Below are positions 34,581 through 43,426 of a stretch of 64,000 nt of DNA, piece by piece. Every line of letters starts with the position of its first letter. Position 1 is the stretch's first letter. Under the pieces are notes generated by a model, which was not told where the DNA came from, did not search any database, and saw only the letters and a list, made by a program, of their open reading frames with translations. The stretch covers positions 186,001-250,000 of the forward strand of contig NZ_JACIAH010000005.1 of assembly GCF_014194695.1 (NCBI RefSeq). Direction: 5' to 3'. Both the position numbers and the translations under genes were made by a program. The stretch comes from Rhizobium sp. BK399 (GTDB lineage Bacteria; Pseudomonadota; Alphaproteobacteria; Rhizobiales; Rhizobiaceae).

Positions 34581-35516
34581 TTACTTCAGGACGTCGTGCT
34601 TTATCTTCCAGCGGTCGTGATACCAAAGCCATTGCTCAGGATATTCTCGAACCCAGCTTTCCACCTTGTCGTTCAGGAGCTGCGCAGTCGCGACCATGTC
34701 GAGATTGCCGTTGGCATCCCGCGGCATCTCAAGCTTCGGCTCTATCTCCAGCCGATAGCGATTTCCCGGAAGCCGAATGCAGCGTGCCGGATAAACGTCG
34801 CAGTTGAACTGCCGGACCAGCTTTCCAAGCAGCGGATTGGTCTTTACGTCGAGGCCGAAGAACTTTGTATTCAGTCCCTTGCCGAACTTCTGGTCAACCA
34901 GCACGCCGACGCCCTGCCCCGCTTCAAGCTGCCGGGCCAGCGCAAACGACGAACCAGCGTGAGATGGGACCAGCTTGCCCATGCGGGCGCTGCGAAAGTC
35001 GAAGACTTTCTGCGCGACATAGGGATTGTTCGGTGGCCGGAAAAGGACGGACACATAGAGACCGAACGCCGCACCGGCCACCGGCAAGAGTTCGAAATTG
35101 CCGGTATGCCCCGTGAATACGATAAAGGGACGCGGATTTTCGAGTAGGTCGATGAAGATCGGTATCCCCGAGACTTCAACCCGGCCTGGCTCTTCGCGTT
35201 GATACTCGAAATCAAACAGTCGGTCGAGGAACACGTACTCTGCAGCAAGCCGCCCCATGTTGCCCCAGCTCGCTAAGGCAATCTCCTCAATCTCAGCATC
35301 GCCCTTTTCGGGAAAGGCATTGCGGAGATTGGTCAGCATCAGCCGGTGACGTTTCGTGCGCGGACCGAGCTTGCGGGTCAGCCAATCCGCGAAGTTGATC
35401 GCACCGTCAGCCGGGAACAGCTTCAGGAAGTTCAGGAAACCGAACATCGCCTGGGCGATCAACCACTGGCGAAAGTGGATGAGAGCCAGCACGATCTTAG
35501 TGATGAAGAGCTTCAA
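34581..35516 (-). CDS. lpxXL: Lipid A very-long-chain acyltransferase LpxXL
   Basis: A 311-residue membrane-associated acyltransferase of the HtrB/LpxL family. The catalytic HX4(D/E) motif is seen as HTGNFE, with the second block FRPPNNPYVAQ, the DQKFGKG loop and PEQWLWYHDRWK at the C-terminus. LpxXL transfers 27-hydroxyoctacosanoate from AcpXL to the Kdo2-lipid A precursor of rhizobia. The start is inferred as TTG at 35516 (LKLFITKIVLAL), which begins 4 bases after the upstream stop; the frame extends further but into that gene. It is last in the acpXL cluster, which supports the specific assignment over a general LpxL. Confidence 0.9.
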   Translation of the reverse strand: MKLFITKIVLALIHFRQWLIAQAMFGFLNFLKLFPADGAINFADWLTRKLGPRTKRHRLMLTNLRNAFPEKGDAEIEEIALASWGNMGRLAAEYVFLDRLFDFEYQREEPGRVEVSGIPIFIDLLENPRPFIVFTGHTGNFELLPVAGAAFGLYVSVLFRPPNNPYVAQKVFDFRSARMGKLVPSHAGSSFALARQLEAGQGVGVLVDQKFGKGLNTKFFGLDVKTNPLLGKLVRQFNCDVYPARCIRLPGNRYRLEIEPKLEMPRDANGNLDMVATAQLLNDKVESWVREYPEQWLWYHDRWKIKHDVLK

Positions 35517-35520
35517 GGGC

Positions 35521-36549
35521 TCAATCCATCTTGAGGATGATCTTGCCGAAGATCTGACGCGATTCCATGCGCTCCAATGCCCGATCGATGTCATCGAATC
35601 GGACTTCAGTATCGATGACAGGATGCACCAGTCCGCGCCCCATTTTTTGCATGGCGTTCGCCATGTTCTCCATGCGGCAACCGAACGAGCCGAGCAGCTT
35701 CAGCTGCTGCTGGAAGAGCATCATCAGGTTCATGTCGGTGGAAACGCCGGACGTCGAGCCGCAGGTCACGAGGCGGCCGCCGCGCTTCATCGACAGCATT
35801 GAGCCTGCCCAGGTGTCCTTGCCGACGTGCTCGAAAACGACGTCGACGCCCTTCTTCTTGGTCAGCTTGCGAACGACGCCTTCGAAGCGGTCCGTGCGGT
35901 AGTTGATGACGTGATCCGCGCCGAGTGCCTTGGCCTTCTCGATCTTGTCGTCGGAGCCGACAGTCGTGATGACAGTGCAGCCGATCTTCTTGGCGAGCTG
36001 AATCGCCGCCGTGCCAATGCCGGAACCACCCGCATGAACTAGGATGGTTTCGCCCGGCTCCAGCTTGGCGTTGTCGAACAGCATGTGCTCAACCGTTCCG
36101 AAGGTTACCGGAGCGAGTGCGGCGCCAATCGCGTCAACGCCCGGAGGAGCAGGAACCAGCAGGCGCGCCGGCAGGTTCACCTTTTCCTGGGCGAATCCGT
36201 CAAGGTGGAAGCCGTGAACGCCGGAGACATGCTCACAGAGATTGTCGCGTCCCTCGCTGCACGGACGGCAGAGACCGCAGGTGCGGGCGCCATAGATCGA
36301 TACAAGCTGGCCTGGCAGGACGTTGGCAACGCCAGGCCCGATCGTTTCCACAACGCCTGCAGCTTCCGCGCCGATCACCAGCGGCATCTTGCGCTTAGCA
36401 AACGCCATGCCGCGCCAGCCCCAGACATCGATGTGATTGAGGGCAACGGCCTTGACACGCAGCGTAACCTCGCCCGGGCCGGGCGCATCCGGTTCCGGAA
36501 GGTCGGTGATCTCAAGCTTGCGATCGTCAATCAGTTGCAAAGCGCGCAT
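35521..36549 (-). CDS. Zinc-binding alcohol dehydrogenase-like MDR protein of the acpXL cluster
   Basis: A 342-residue medium-chain dehydrogenase/reductase. It has the catalytic region GADHVINYRTDRFEGVV, nucleotide binding VHAGGSGIGTAAIQLAKKIGCTVITTVGSDDK, and the structural-zinc cysteine cluster GARTCGLCRPCSEGRDNLC. The quinone-oxidoreductase-like N-terminus (LRVKAVALNHIDVWGWRG) lacks the usual catalytic-zinc Cys at the Asn-His position. In this cluster it would act as the reducing step of very-long-chain fatty acid synthesis (enoyl reduction) or in generating the omega-1 hydroxyl; this role is inference. lpxXL begins 4 bases after its stop. Confidence 0.9.
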   Translation of the reverse strand: MRALQLIDDRKLEITDLPEPDAPGPGEVTLRVKAVALNHIDVWGWRGMAFAKRKMPLVIGAEAAGVVETIGPGVANVLPGQLVSIYGARTCGLCRPCSEGRDNLCEHVSGVHGFHLDGFAQEKVNLPARLLVPAPPGVDAIGAALAPVTFGTVEHMLFDNAKLEPGETILVHAGGSGIGTAAIQLAKKIGCTVITTVGSDDKIEKAKALGADHVINYRTDRFEGVVRKLTKKKGVDVVFEHVGKDTWAGSMLSMKRGGRLVTCGSTSGVSTDMNLMMLFQQQLKLLGSFGCRMENMANAMQKMGRGLVHPVIDTEVRFDDIDRALERMESRQIFGKIILKMD

Positions 36550-36603
36550 GGCAAAGTCCTTCGCCGCGAAGGCGTTCTATCTCGATGTTTTGTCGGGAAC
36601 CGA

Positions 36604-37890
36604 TTAAGCCGGTTCGAGCGCCATGACAAGGCTGGCATTCTGCCCGCCGAAGCCGAAGGAGTTGGAAAGCACGGCGTTGACCTGGCTTTCCCGCTTCTTG
36701 TTTGGCACCACGTCGATAACGATCGATGGATCGGGGTTTGTGTAGTTGATCGTCGGCGGTAGCGTGCCGGTCAGCATCGTCTGGAGCGAGAACACCGCTT
36801 CCACCGCGCCTGCAGCCGTCAGAGTGTGGCCGATCATCGACTTGTTCGACGACAACGGAATGGACGCCATCCGCTCGCCGAACACAGCCAGCATGGAGGC
36901 ATATTCCATCTTGTCGTTCTCTGGTGTCGAAGTGCCGTGGGCGTTGATGTAGCCGATGTCGCCCTCACCCATGCCAGCGTCGGCCAGCGCCGCGCGGATC
37001 GTCGCGATCGCGGGTCCGCCATCAGGCGATGAACGTGTACGATGGAAGGAGTCGGCCTTTTCGCCGGCCCCCTTCATGATGCCGAGAATCTTGGCGCCAC
37101 GCGCTACCGCCGCCTCCAGCGACTCCAGCACCAGCGTAGCAGCACCTTCGGCGATGACGAAGCCGTCGCGATCCTTGCTGAAGGGCTTGGAAGCCTTGGT
37201 CGGCGGATCGTTCTGGGTGGAGAGCGCCGAAAGCAGCGAGAAGCGGATCAGTGCCTCTGCGCTTACAGAACCATCGGTCGCGACCGCAAGCGCCCGCGAC
37301 GTGCGCCCTTGGCGGATCGCTTCTATTCCGAGCTGGATGGCAGTCGCGCCAGACGCGCAGGCCGTCGACAGTGTGACCGGCAGGCCGCGTGTGCCGAAGC
37401 GGTCGGCCAGGCGCTCGGAAATCGCTCCGAACAACGATGCCTCGTGGAAAGCCGCATCCGGACGCTGGCGCATGGCAGCCAGGAACCGGTCGTAGGCATC
37501 CCCGGCATGATCGGCCGGCGGCGAACGGTCGGCGAGATCGAAGCGTGCGCTCCATTCCGGTTCGATCGGCGGCGCCGCGAGAAATAGCGGACCGTCGAAA
37601 TCGCCACTGATGCCAGCATCGGCCAGCGCTTCGATCGTCGTTTCACGCGCGAATGCGTAAGACCGCTCCACGGCATTGGCGACCGGAATGTCGATAAAGT
37701 CGACGGTGCCGGCGATGCGGGTCGACAGTCCCTCGGTCGGAAAGCGCTCGATGGCGTGAATGCCGGAGGTACCGGCGGTGAGTGCCGCCCAGTTGTCCTT
37801 CAGGCCCTGCCCCAGCGAAGTAATGATACCGACACCCGTCACTGCGACGATCGGACGGCCGAGGTGATCCTTGTAAGCCGAATCTTTCAT
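36604..37890 (-). CDS. fabF: Beta-ketoacyl-ACP synthase II-like (catalytically complete KS of the acpXL cluster)
   Basis: A 428-residue condensing enzyme. The Cys-His-His triad is intact: Cys178 in STACASG, His318 in INAHGTST and His355 in SNKSMIGHT, and SNSFGFGGQNASL closes the thiolase fold. It should elongate AcpXL-bound acyl chains towards C28. The ATG at 37890 (MKDSAYKD) lies 7 bases after AGGAG; an upstream GTG is rejected. It starts 11 bases after the stop of the degenerate ketosynthase gene, and the two presumably act together. An extra segment around residues 105-150 is longer than in standard FabF. Confidence 0.93.
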   Translation of the reverse strand: MKDSAYKDHLGRPIVAVTGVGIITSLGQGLKDNWAALTAGTSGIHAIERFPTEGLSTRIAGTVDFIDIPVANAVERSYAFARETTIEALADAGISGDFDGPLFLAAPPIEPEWSARFDLADRSPPADHAGDAYDRFLAAMRQRPDAAFHEASLFGAISERLADRFGTRGLPVTLSTACASGATAIQLGIEAIRQGRTSRALAVATDGSVSAEALIRFSLLSALSTQNDPPTKASKPFSKDRDGFVIAEGAATLVLESLEAAVARGAKILGIMKGAGEKADSFHRTRSSPDGGPAIATIRAALADAGMGEGDIGYINAHGTSTPENDKMEYASMLAVFGERMASIPLSSNKSMIGHTLTAAGAVEAVFSLQTMLTGTLPPTINYTNPDPSIVIDVVPNKKRESQVNAVLSNSFGFGGQNASLVMALEPA

Positions 37891-37901
37891 TTGCACACTC
37901 C

Positions 37902-39098
37902 TCACGCTTCCGCGGAAAGAACCGCGACGCCTTCGCCGCGTTGGTGACCGACGGTGGTAACGATCGCTGCCTTGGTCGCGGCTGCCATCGGCTTCTCGTG
38001 GCTCGGATCAAAGACCGGAACCTTCGCCTTGCTATCGACGGCCAATGCTCCCAGCGCCAAGCCAAGCGTGAAATGCGCCTCAAGGCCGTGGCCAGTGATA
38101 CCGCCGAAACCGCGGACAGCGGCACCCGGCAGATGACGCTCGAGGACGGATCGCTCGCGGGTGGCCAGATCGGGAATACCGGTCGAGCCTGAGAAGATCG
38201 CTGTGCTTTCCGGCGACAGGCCGGACGCGTTTTCAAGCAAGCGCTCGAGGCGTTTCTCGAGGTTACCGGCATTGCGGTTGCCGCGGTCGCCTTCGATCGA
38301 CGTGATCGACGCGTAGATGCGCGCGCCGCGTGCTTCGGCATGCGCGCGCGACTCAAGCACCAGAAACGCACCCAGCGAACCGGAAATGACGCCGCCATGA
38401 TCGCGAGACCAGAGTGGCTGCCATTCGTCGCGGCAGTAGACGTTGATGGCTTCGAACAGGAGCACCATATCCAGGCGCTCGGCTGAATAGGCGCCGCCCA
38501 CCAGCGCGTGGGTCGATTCACCCGACCTGATGCGATGGAAGGCTGTCTCGACGGCGGAAATGCCGGCGGACTCCTCGCCCATGAAGGTTCTCGAGGAACC
38601 GGTGACCTTGTGGACGATGGAAATGTTGCCTGCGAGCAGGTTCGAAAGCTGGGCCAGAAACAGGGTCGGCCGCAGTTCCGTCGTCAACTTCTCGTTCAGG
38701 AGAGCTTCGCGGTCATTACGCTTCAGGCCCTCGTCTACGATCAACGTATCGACATTGATGTCGCGCTCGCCACCACCGGCAGCGACGATCATGTCCATGG
38801 TGCCGCAGGCGTCCGCATTATCCTTGAAGCCGGCATCATCCAGCGCGAGGCCGGCTGCAAAAACACCGATCCGCTGCCAGTTTTCCATCTGCCGCTGATC
38901 GCCACGCTTGGCGATCTGTTGCGACCAGTCGATCTCCGGCAAAGGATGGACCGGGTAAGGCCTGAATTTATCAAGCTCGACAATCGTCTGCGGCGCGCCT
39001 TCGGCGTTGAGCAACGCAACATGCGGCTCCTTGCCGACGCCCTGGCAGGTGACAATGCCGACGCCTGTAATCACGACATCATTCTGAGCCTTACTCAT
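37902..39098 (-). CDS. Degenerate ketosynthase (FabF-like) lacking the catalytic cysteine
   Basis: A 398-residue thiolase-fold protein clearly related to FabF (VVITGVGIVTCQGVG at the N-terminus, GGITGHGLEAHFTLGLALG near the end), but the nucleophile region reads FMGEESAGISAVETAF. Aligned by the following GxxAV/I segment, Glu176 occupies the place of the catalytic Cys, and the first active-site His motif (NAHGTST) is absent. It cannot be a normal condensing enzyme. It resembles chain-length-factor (KS-beta) partners of heterodimeric ketosynthases, here next to an intact KS. Its start overlaps the fabZ stop by 4 bases (ATGA). The function is inference; the missing residue is visible. Confidence 0.9.
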   Translation of the reverse strand: MSKAQNDVVITGVGIVTCQGVGKEPHVALLNAEGAPQTIVELDKFRPYPVHPLPEIDWSQQIAKRGDQRQMENWQRIGVFAAGLALDDAGFKDNADACGTMDMIVAAGGGERDINVDTLIVDEGLKRNDREALLNEKLTTELRPTLFLAQLSNLLAGNISIVHKVTGSSRTFMGEESAGISAVETAFHRIRSGESTHALVGGAYSAERLDMVLLFEAINVYCRDEWQPLWSRDHGGVISGSLGAFLVLESRAHAEARGARIYASITSIEGDRGNRNAGNLEKRLERLLENASGLSPESTAIFSGSTGIPDLATRERSVLERHLPGAAVRGFGGITGHGLEAHFTLGLALGALAVDSKAKVPVFDPSHEKPMAAATKAAIVTTVGHQRGEGVAVLSAEA

Positions 39099-39577
39099 CC
39101 ATTCACTCCCTGCGCAGCGATCGCATCCATCAGGCCGACTTCACCGGCACGCTTCTTGACGATATCTCCCAGCGGAACCTCGCTGAAAGGCATGGTCCGC
39201 AACTTCAATTGCGCATCGCAAACCTTTTTGCCGGCGCTTGTGATCTTCGCCTTGGTTACGGCAAATCCCGAGCCGTCGTGCTCCAAAAGCGCCTCGATAT
39301 CAAGCACAGCTTCCGGCTCCACGAAGGTACGCATCTTGGCGCCGTCGACGGACATCAGGAAAGGCATGGCAGCAAAATCAGTGGCTGCGAGCACGAGCAT
39401 GCCCGATGCTTGCGCCATCGTTTCGATCAGCAGCACGCCGGGAACCAGGGGCATACCGGGAAAATGACCTTCGAAGACCGGGCTCTTCGCCGGCACGACG
39501 GAGCGCGCCCTCAGCGTCCCCTTCTGAAGGTCGACCGCCTCGATGCGGTCAATCATCTGGAAGTATTCCAGTAGCAT
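39095..39577 (-). CDS. fabZ: 3-hydroxyacyl-ACP dehydratase, FabZ-like, of the acpXL cluster
   Basis: A 160-residue single hot-dog-fold dehydratase. The catalytic His is in FEGHFPGMPLVPGVLLIETMAQASG, the classical FabZ/FabA block; the second active-site acid lies in the ETMAQ helix (Glu). It dehydrates 3-hydroxyacyl chains during elongation of the very-long-chain acyl group on AcpXL. ATG 39577 follows GGAGG by 5 to 6 bases. It is separated from acpXL by a 116-base spacer with an intrinsic terminator, and its stop overlaps the start of the degenerate ketosynthase gene. Confidence 0.92.
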   Translation of the reverse strand: MLLEYFQMIDRIEAVDLQKGTLRARSVVPAKSPVFEGHFPGMPLVPGVLLIETMAQASGMLVLAATDFAAMPFLMSVDGAKMRTFVEPEAVLDIEALLEHDGSGFAVTKAKITSAGKKVCDAQLKLRTMPFSEVPLGDIVKKRAGEVGLMDAIAAQGVNG

Positions 39578-39631
39578 CGAATCCTCCGGCCACAAGGACA
39601 CCTTGCCCCGCGGCTAGGCCTACTTAGGAAC

Positions 39632-39670
39632 AAAACCGCCCGGCCGCCATGGTTAACAGCGGCAGGGCGG
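39632..39670 (-). terminator. Intrinsic terminator between acpXL and fabZ
   Basis: On the minus strand an 11-bp stem with one internal mismatch (right arm 39659-39670, left arm 39636-39647, 11-nt loop) is followed by TTTTG (39632-39635). It lies 24 bases after the acpXL stop. It would end most transcripts after the carrier protein, so the downstream elongation genes receive less mRNA. Confidence 0.75.
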
Positions 39671-39693
39671 GAGAAAAAGATGACGGTGCCGAA

Positions 39694-39972
39694 TCAGGCC
39701 TTGGCGGCGCGCAGCTCGTCGATCTTGGCACAGAGGTTCTTCAGCACGAAATATTCTTCCGTGGAAACCTTGCCTTCGTTGACTTCCTGCGTCCACTTCT
39801 CGAGCGGGATCTTGATGCCGAATTCCTTGTCGATGGCGAAGACGATATCGAGGAAGTCGAGGCTGTCGATACCGAGGTCGTCGATCGTATGGCTCTCCGG
39901 CTTGATCGTATCGCGATCGATCTCGCTGGTTTCTGCAATGATGTCGGCAACTTTATCGAATGTAGCGGTCAC
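39694..39972 (-). CDS. acpXL: Acyl carrier protein AcpXL
   Basis: A 92-residue specialised acyl carrier protein that carries 27-hydroxyoctacosanoate for lipid A in rhizobia. The phosphopantetheine attachment site is Ser37 in [18 protein letters not shown]; the following acidic helix 2 and the extra C-terminal helix ([21 protein letters not shown]) distinguish it from AcpP. The start is GTG at 39972, after AGAGGTAAAGGC. It is first gene of the cluster, with its own terminator downstream, consistent with higher expression than the elongation enzymes. Confidence 0.94.
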   Translation of the reverse strand: MTATFDKVADIIAETSEIDRDTIKPESHTIDDLGIDSLDFLDIVFAIDKEFGIKIPLEKWTQEVNEGKVSTEEYFVLKNLCAKIDELRAAKA

Positions 39973-40143
39973 GCCTTTACCTCTTGAAATGACGATTTAA
40001 CCCTCCTCATAGGCAAATCCATTTCAAAAAGCCAATGCTTTCCGCCGTCCCGGCACGCAATTTGCAGGACCAGTGTTGCTTAAACAGCAAAGCATAACGA
40101 GCCGCTTGCCACCAAGCGCGTTGGCAACACAGCTTGCCTGCGC

Positions 40144-41124
40144 CTAGAGCAGCAGGAGGAAAAGAACTAGGGCCGCCCCAGCAAGCATTGAACAGCTGGC
40201 ATAGAAGACAGAGATGCCATCCTCGATATCGGCGACAGTTGCCGTTTCACGCCCACTGCCGTTGATCATCGGCTCCATGACAACGATGCCGGAGTAAACT
40301 CGTGGCCCGGCAAGCTGTACATCCAGCGCGCCGGCCATTGCTGCTTCCGGTCGCCCGGAATTCGGCGAGCGGTGGAGGCCACCGTCGCGCGCAGCAATGC
40401 GAAGGGCCTCCTGGCAGGCGGTTCGCCCTCGCCGCAACCAGGCCCCGGCTGCGATAAGGAGAATCGAAAAGCGTGCCGCCGGCCAATTGGCGAAATCGTC
40501 CAGACGCGCCGCAGCCCAACCGAAATCGGCGTATCGCTCGGACTTGTGGCCGATCATCGAATCCGCCGTGTTCAGCATCTTGTAGGCAAATAGGCCGGGC
40601 AAGCCGAACACGGCATACCACAAAGCAGGCGCAACGACGCCATCCGAGAAATTCTCCGCCAGACTCTCGATCGCGGCGCGGCAGACGGCGGGCTCGTCCA
40701 ATGTTTCCGGGTCACGCCCGACAATTCGCGAAACCGCCTGCCGGCCACCATCCAGGCCACCGTTTTTCAGACCGGCCGCAACAGCTCCCACGTGGTCGGC
40801 AAGGCTTTTTTGCGCCATGAAGACGGCAACGCACATAACCTCCAAAAGTATCCCGGCCACACCGAACAGCGAGAAGACCCAGTGCAACACGGCGCCGGCA
40901 ACGGCACTCACGCTCAGGAGGCCGACAATCGACCAGACCCCATTACGCCGGCGCACGCGTTTGTGAAGCTCTTCCCGATTGAACATCCGGTCGATGCGCG
41001 AGATCGCATTTCCAAACAGCACGACTGGATGCTGCAGCCGCATCCACAGCGCATCCGGATCACCGACGATCCGGTCAAGCAAAAGGGCCAGAACCAGCAC
41101 GAGGAGATTATGGTCAAGCGTCAT
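40144..41124 (-). CDS. cobD: Adenosylcobinamide-phosphate synthase CobD/CbiB
   Basis: A 326-residue integral membrane enzyme that attaches (R)-1-amino-2-propanol phosphate to adenosylcobyric acid. Motifs: LLLDRIVGDPDALWMRLQHPVVLFGNAIS at the N-terminus, IESLAENFSDGVVAPALWYAVFGLPGLFAYKMLNTADSMIGHKSERYADFGWAAARLDD (the family hallmark), and RDGGLHRSPNSGRPEAAMAGAL. Several hydrophobic segments flank these. ATG 41124 overlaps the cobC stop (ATGA), coupling translation. It is last of the cobA-cobB-cobC-cobD string. Confidence 0.95.
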   Translation of the reverse strand: MTLDHNLLVLVLALLLDRIVGDPDALWMRLQHPVVLFGNAISRIDRMFNREELHKRVRRRNGVWSIVGLLSVSAVAGAVLHWVFSLFGVAGILLEVMCVAVFMAQKSLADHVGAVAAGLKNGGLDGGRQAVSRIVGRDPETLDEPAVCRAAIESLAENFSDGVVAPALWYAVFGLPGLFAYKMLNTADSMIGHKSERYADFGWAAARLDDFANWPAARFSILLIAAGAWLRRGRTACQEALRIAARDGGLHRSPNSGRPEAAMAGALDVQLAGPRVYSGIVVMEPMINGSGRETATVADIEDGISVFYASCSMLAGAALVLFLLLL

Positions 41125-42122
41125 GGTCTGAAACTCTGCAGTGCATTGGACAGCCGCTGGTCGCCAGCTACATCGGCGGCAAGACCGAAGCGCAACCATC
41201 GCGGCTCATAGTCGAATTTGCGGACCAGAATGTGATTCCGGCAAAGATGCTGGTGCAACTCGCCTGCCTGCTCATCGTCGACAAGCGCAAACAGATCGGT
41301 CCCGCCGATGACCTGTAGGCCGCCTTCTTCGAGAGTTCTGCGCAACACGCCGGCCCTTTCCGACAGCCGACGCTGTATTGCGGTGACATCCGATGCAAAC
41401 AACTCTGTTGCGATCGAAAGCGCGGGCCCCGATACCGCCCAGGGCCCTTGCAGTTCTTCGAGCCGTCGCAGAATTGGCACCACGGCCACGACAAATCCCA
41501 GGCGCAATCCCGCCAGCCCGAAAAACTTGCCGAACGAACGACAGATGAGAACATTCGGTAGCTGTGCCACAAAGGGCACCAAGCTCAGCTCGGGGCATGT
41601 GTCGCCGAAGGCTTCATCCAGGACGACAAAAGCTCCCCTAGCGTGCACTTCCTTGCTGAATGCGACAAGTTCCTCCGGAGCATAGGCACGACCGGTGGGA
41701 TTGTTCGGATTGGCGATGACGATAACTGCGTGCTCGGTTTCGACGTCATCCAAGCGGGTGACCAAATCAACGGAGCAGCCCGCCATCCTGAAGGCGCGCT
41801 CATATTCACCGTAGGTCGGCCCGAGAATCGCGACCCTCCCGGCAACCTCGAGGAGCCGCGGCAACAGCTGGATCACCGATTGCGTGCCCGGAACGGGGAG
41901 CGGCAAAATCTCGCCGCTGCGATAATAGCTCCGCGCCGCAGCGCGCGCCCGATCGACTAGATACCTGTCCGGCAGACGATGCCATGCGCGCATCGGGACA
42001 TCGGGCAGCGGAACGGGGCACGGGTTAATCCCTGTGGAGAGATCGAGCCACTGCTCCAACTCGCCGCCATACATGACAGCTGCAGCCGTTATCCCGCCCC
42101 CGTGAACGATCGGGGTGTTCAT
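41121..42122 (-). CDS. cobC: L-threonine-O-3-phosphate decarboxylase-like aminotransferase CobC
   Basis: A 333-residue fold-type I PLP enzyme of the histidinol-phosphate aminotransferase family, supplying aminopropanol phosphate for the cobalamin nucleotide loop. It starts MNTPIVHGGGITAAAVMYGG, typical for CobC. It has LDLSTGINPCPVP, VIVIANPNNPTGR, VVLDEAFGD, and the PLP-lysine region LICRSFGKFFGLAGLRLGF. ATG 42122 overlaps the cobB stop by 4 bases and its own stop overlaps cobD by 4. The longer open frame upstream is a shadow of cobB. Confidence 0.94.
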   Translation of the reverse strand: MNTPIVHGGGITAAAVMYGGELEQWLDLSTGINPCPVPLPDVPMRAWHRLPDRYLVDRARAAARSYYRSGEILPLPVPGTQSVIQLLPRLLEVAGRVAILGPTYGEYERAFRMAGCSVDLVTRLDDVETEHAVIVIANPNNPTGRAYAPEELVAFSKEVHARGAFVVLDEAFGDTCPELSLVPFVAQLPNVLICRSFGKFFGLAGLRLGFVVAVVPILRRLEELQGPWAVSGPALSIATELFASDVTAIQRRLSERAGVLRRTLEEGGLQVIGGTDLFALVDDEQAGELHQHLCRNHILVRKFDYEPRWLRFGLAADVAGDQRLSNALQSFRP

Positions 42123-43426
42123 CTTGTCCCCTCGGCAACGTCGATGAGATGCATATAGGATCCAGCAATCTGGCCACGCTGGAGGCCTGCTTGCCCGAGG
42201 TCGTTGCCCAAGGCATCCGTCACCTGGAAAAGCCGATCGGCCTTGCCTTCGGAAACCACGGCCGAATAGTGAAACTCGTGCGCCGTCATGGCTTTTTCGA
42301 AGTAGGGCGAGTTCAACGGCGTCACGCGTCGATAGCCGAGGTGCCGCTTGCGCTCCTCGTAGCTTGTGACGACTGGCAGGAGGCCGAGCATCTCGTGGCG
42401 CTTGCCGGCTCCGTCTATCAAGCCTTCGCCGAGAACCATGTATCCGCCGCACTCGCCGTAGATCCGCACGTCCTTAGCCGCGGCATCGAGAAGCCTTGCC
42501 CGGAAATTGCGCGCAGCGGCGATCCGCCCGGGATGCAGTTCGGGATAGCCGCCCGGAAGATAGATTGCGTCAGTCGTCGGATCCGGCCCCTCATCGGCAA
42601 GCGGTGAGAAGAATGAGATCTCCGCGCCGCGTCGGCGCCAGCCGAGCAACATATGTTCATAAGAGAAGGCAAAGGCGATGTCGCGGGCGACCGCAATCTT
42701 ACTACCGAGCGGCGGTAGCCGCGCAATGTTCGCGGTGGATGGACGGTTCAGGCCTTGCCGCGCAATGCGCAGCAGAAACTCGAAATTGCATTCTTCCGAT
42801 ACGGCATCCGCCGCATGCTCTATGAAGCTCTCGAGCGTCTGGTGCTCTCCCGCCTGAACAAGCCCGAGATGTCTCTCAGGCAGGGCGATCTCATTGTCCC
42901 GGCGGACGACGGCAACGATCGGCATACGGATCGCTTCGAGCGCCCCGCGAAGCATCATCTCGTGACGATCGCCACCAACCTTGTTGAGGATCACGCCTGC
43001 GATGCGGACATCGGCGCGGAAACCCGCAAATCCTGTCACCAGCGCCGCCACCGACTGCGACATATGCGAGGCATCGACGACAAGCACGACGGAAAGGCCG
43101 AGCATGGCTGCGAGATCGGCCGCGGTCCCCTTGCCGTCGGTCGCACCATCGAAGAGCCCCATCATCGCTTCGATGATGAGAATGCGGTCTCCGGAGCGAT
43201 GCAGGGTCGCATTGGCGGAGATCAATTCCGGCCGCATCGCCCACGGATCGAAGTTGAGACAGGCAACACCACTTGCCGCAGCGTGAAACGCCGGGTCGAT
43301 ATAATCTGGGCCCGCCTTGCCGGGCGCGATCGCAACACCGCGTTTGCGAAGCGCGCGCAGCAACCCCAGCGTCACCGTCGTCTTCCCCGATCCGGAGGAA
43401 GGAGCCGCAATCAACAAACCGCTCAT
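42119..43426 (-). CDS. cobB: Hydrogenobyrinic acid a,c-diamide synthase CobB
   Basis: A 435-residue two-domain amidotransferase. The N-terminal ATP-binding domain has the P-loop APSSGSGKTTVTLGLLRAL and GPDYIDPAFHAAASG; the C-terminal glutaminase domain has the nucleophile Cys in YGECGGYMVLGEGL and the His near GYRRV/HEFHYS. It amidates the a and c side chains before cobalt insertion by CobNST, as expected for the aerobic pathway. ATG 43426 overlaps the cobA stop by 4 bases, and its stop overlaps cobC. Confidence 0.96.
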   Translation of the reverse strand: MSGLLIAAPSSGSGKTTVTLGLLRALRKRGVAIAPGKAGPDYIDPAFHAAASGVACLNFDPWAMRPELISANATLHRSGDRILIIEAMMGLFDGATDGKGTAADLAAMLGLSVVLVVDASHMSQSVAALVTGFAGFRADVRIAGVILNKVGGDRHEMMLRGALEAIRMPIVAVVRRDNEIALPERHLGLVQAGEHQTLESFIEHAADAVSEECNFEFLLRIARQGLNRPSTANIARLPPLGSKIAVARDIAFAFSYEHMLLGWRRRGAEISFFSPLADEGPDPTTDAIYLPGGYPELHPGRIAAARNFRARLLDAAAKDVRIYGECGGYMVLGEGLIDGAGKRHEMLGLLPVVTSYEERKRHLGYRRVTPLNSPYFEKAMTAHEFHYSAVVSEGKADRLFQVTDALGNDLGQAGLQRGQIAGSYMHLIDVAEGTR

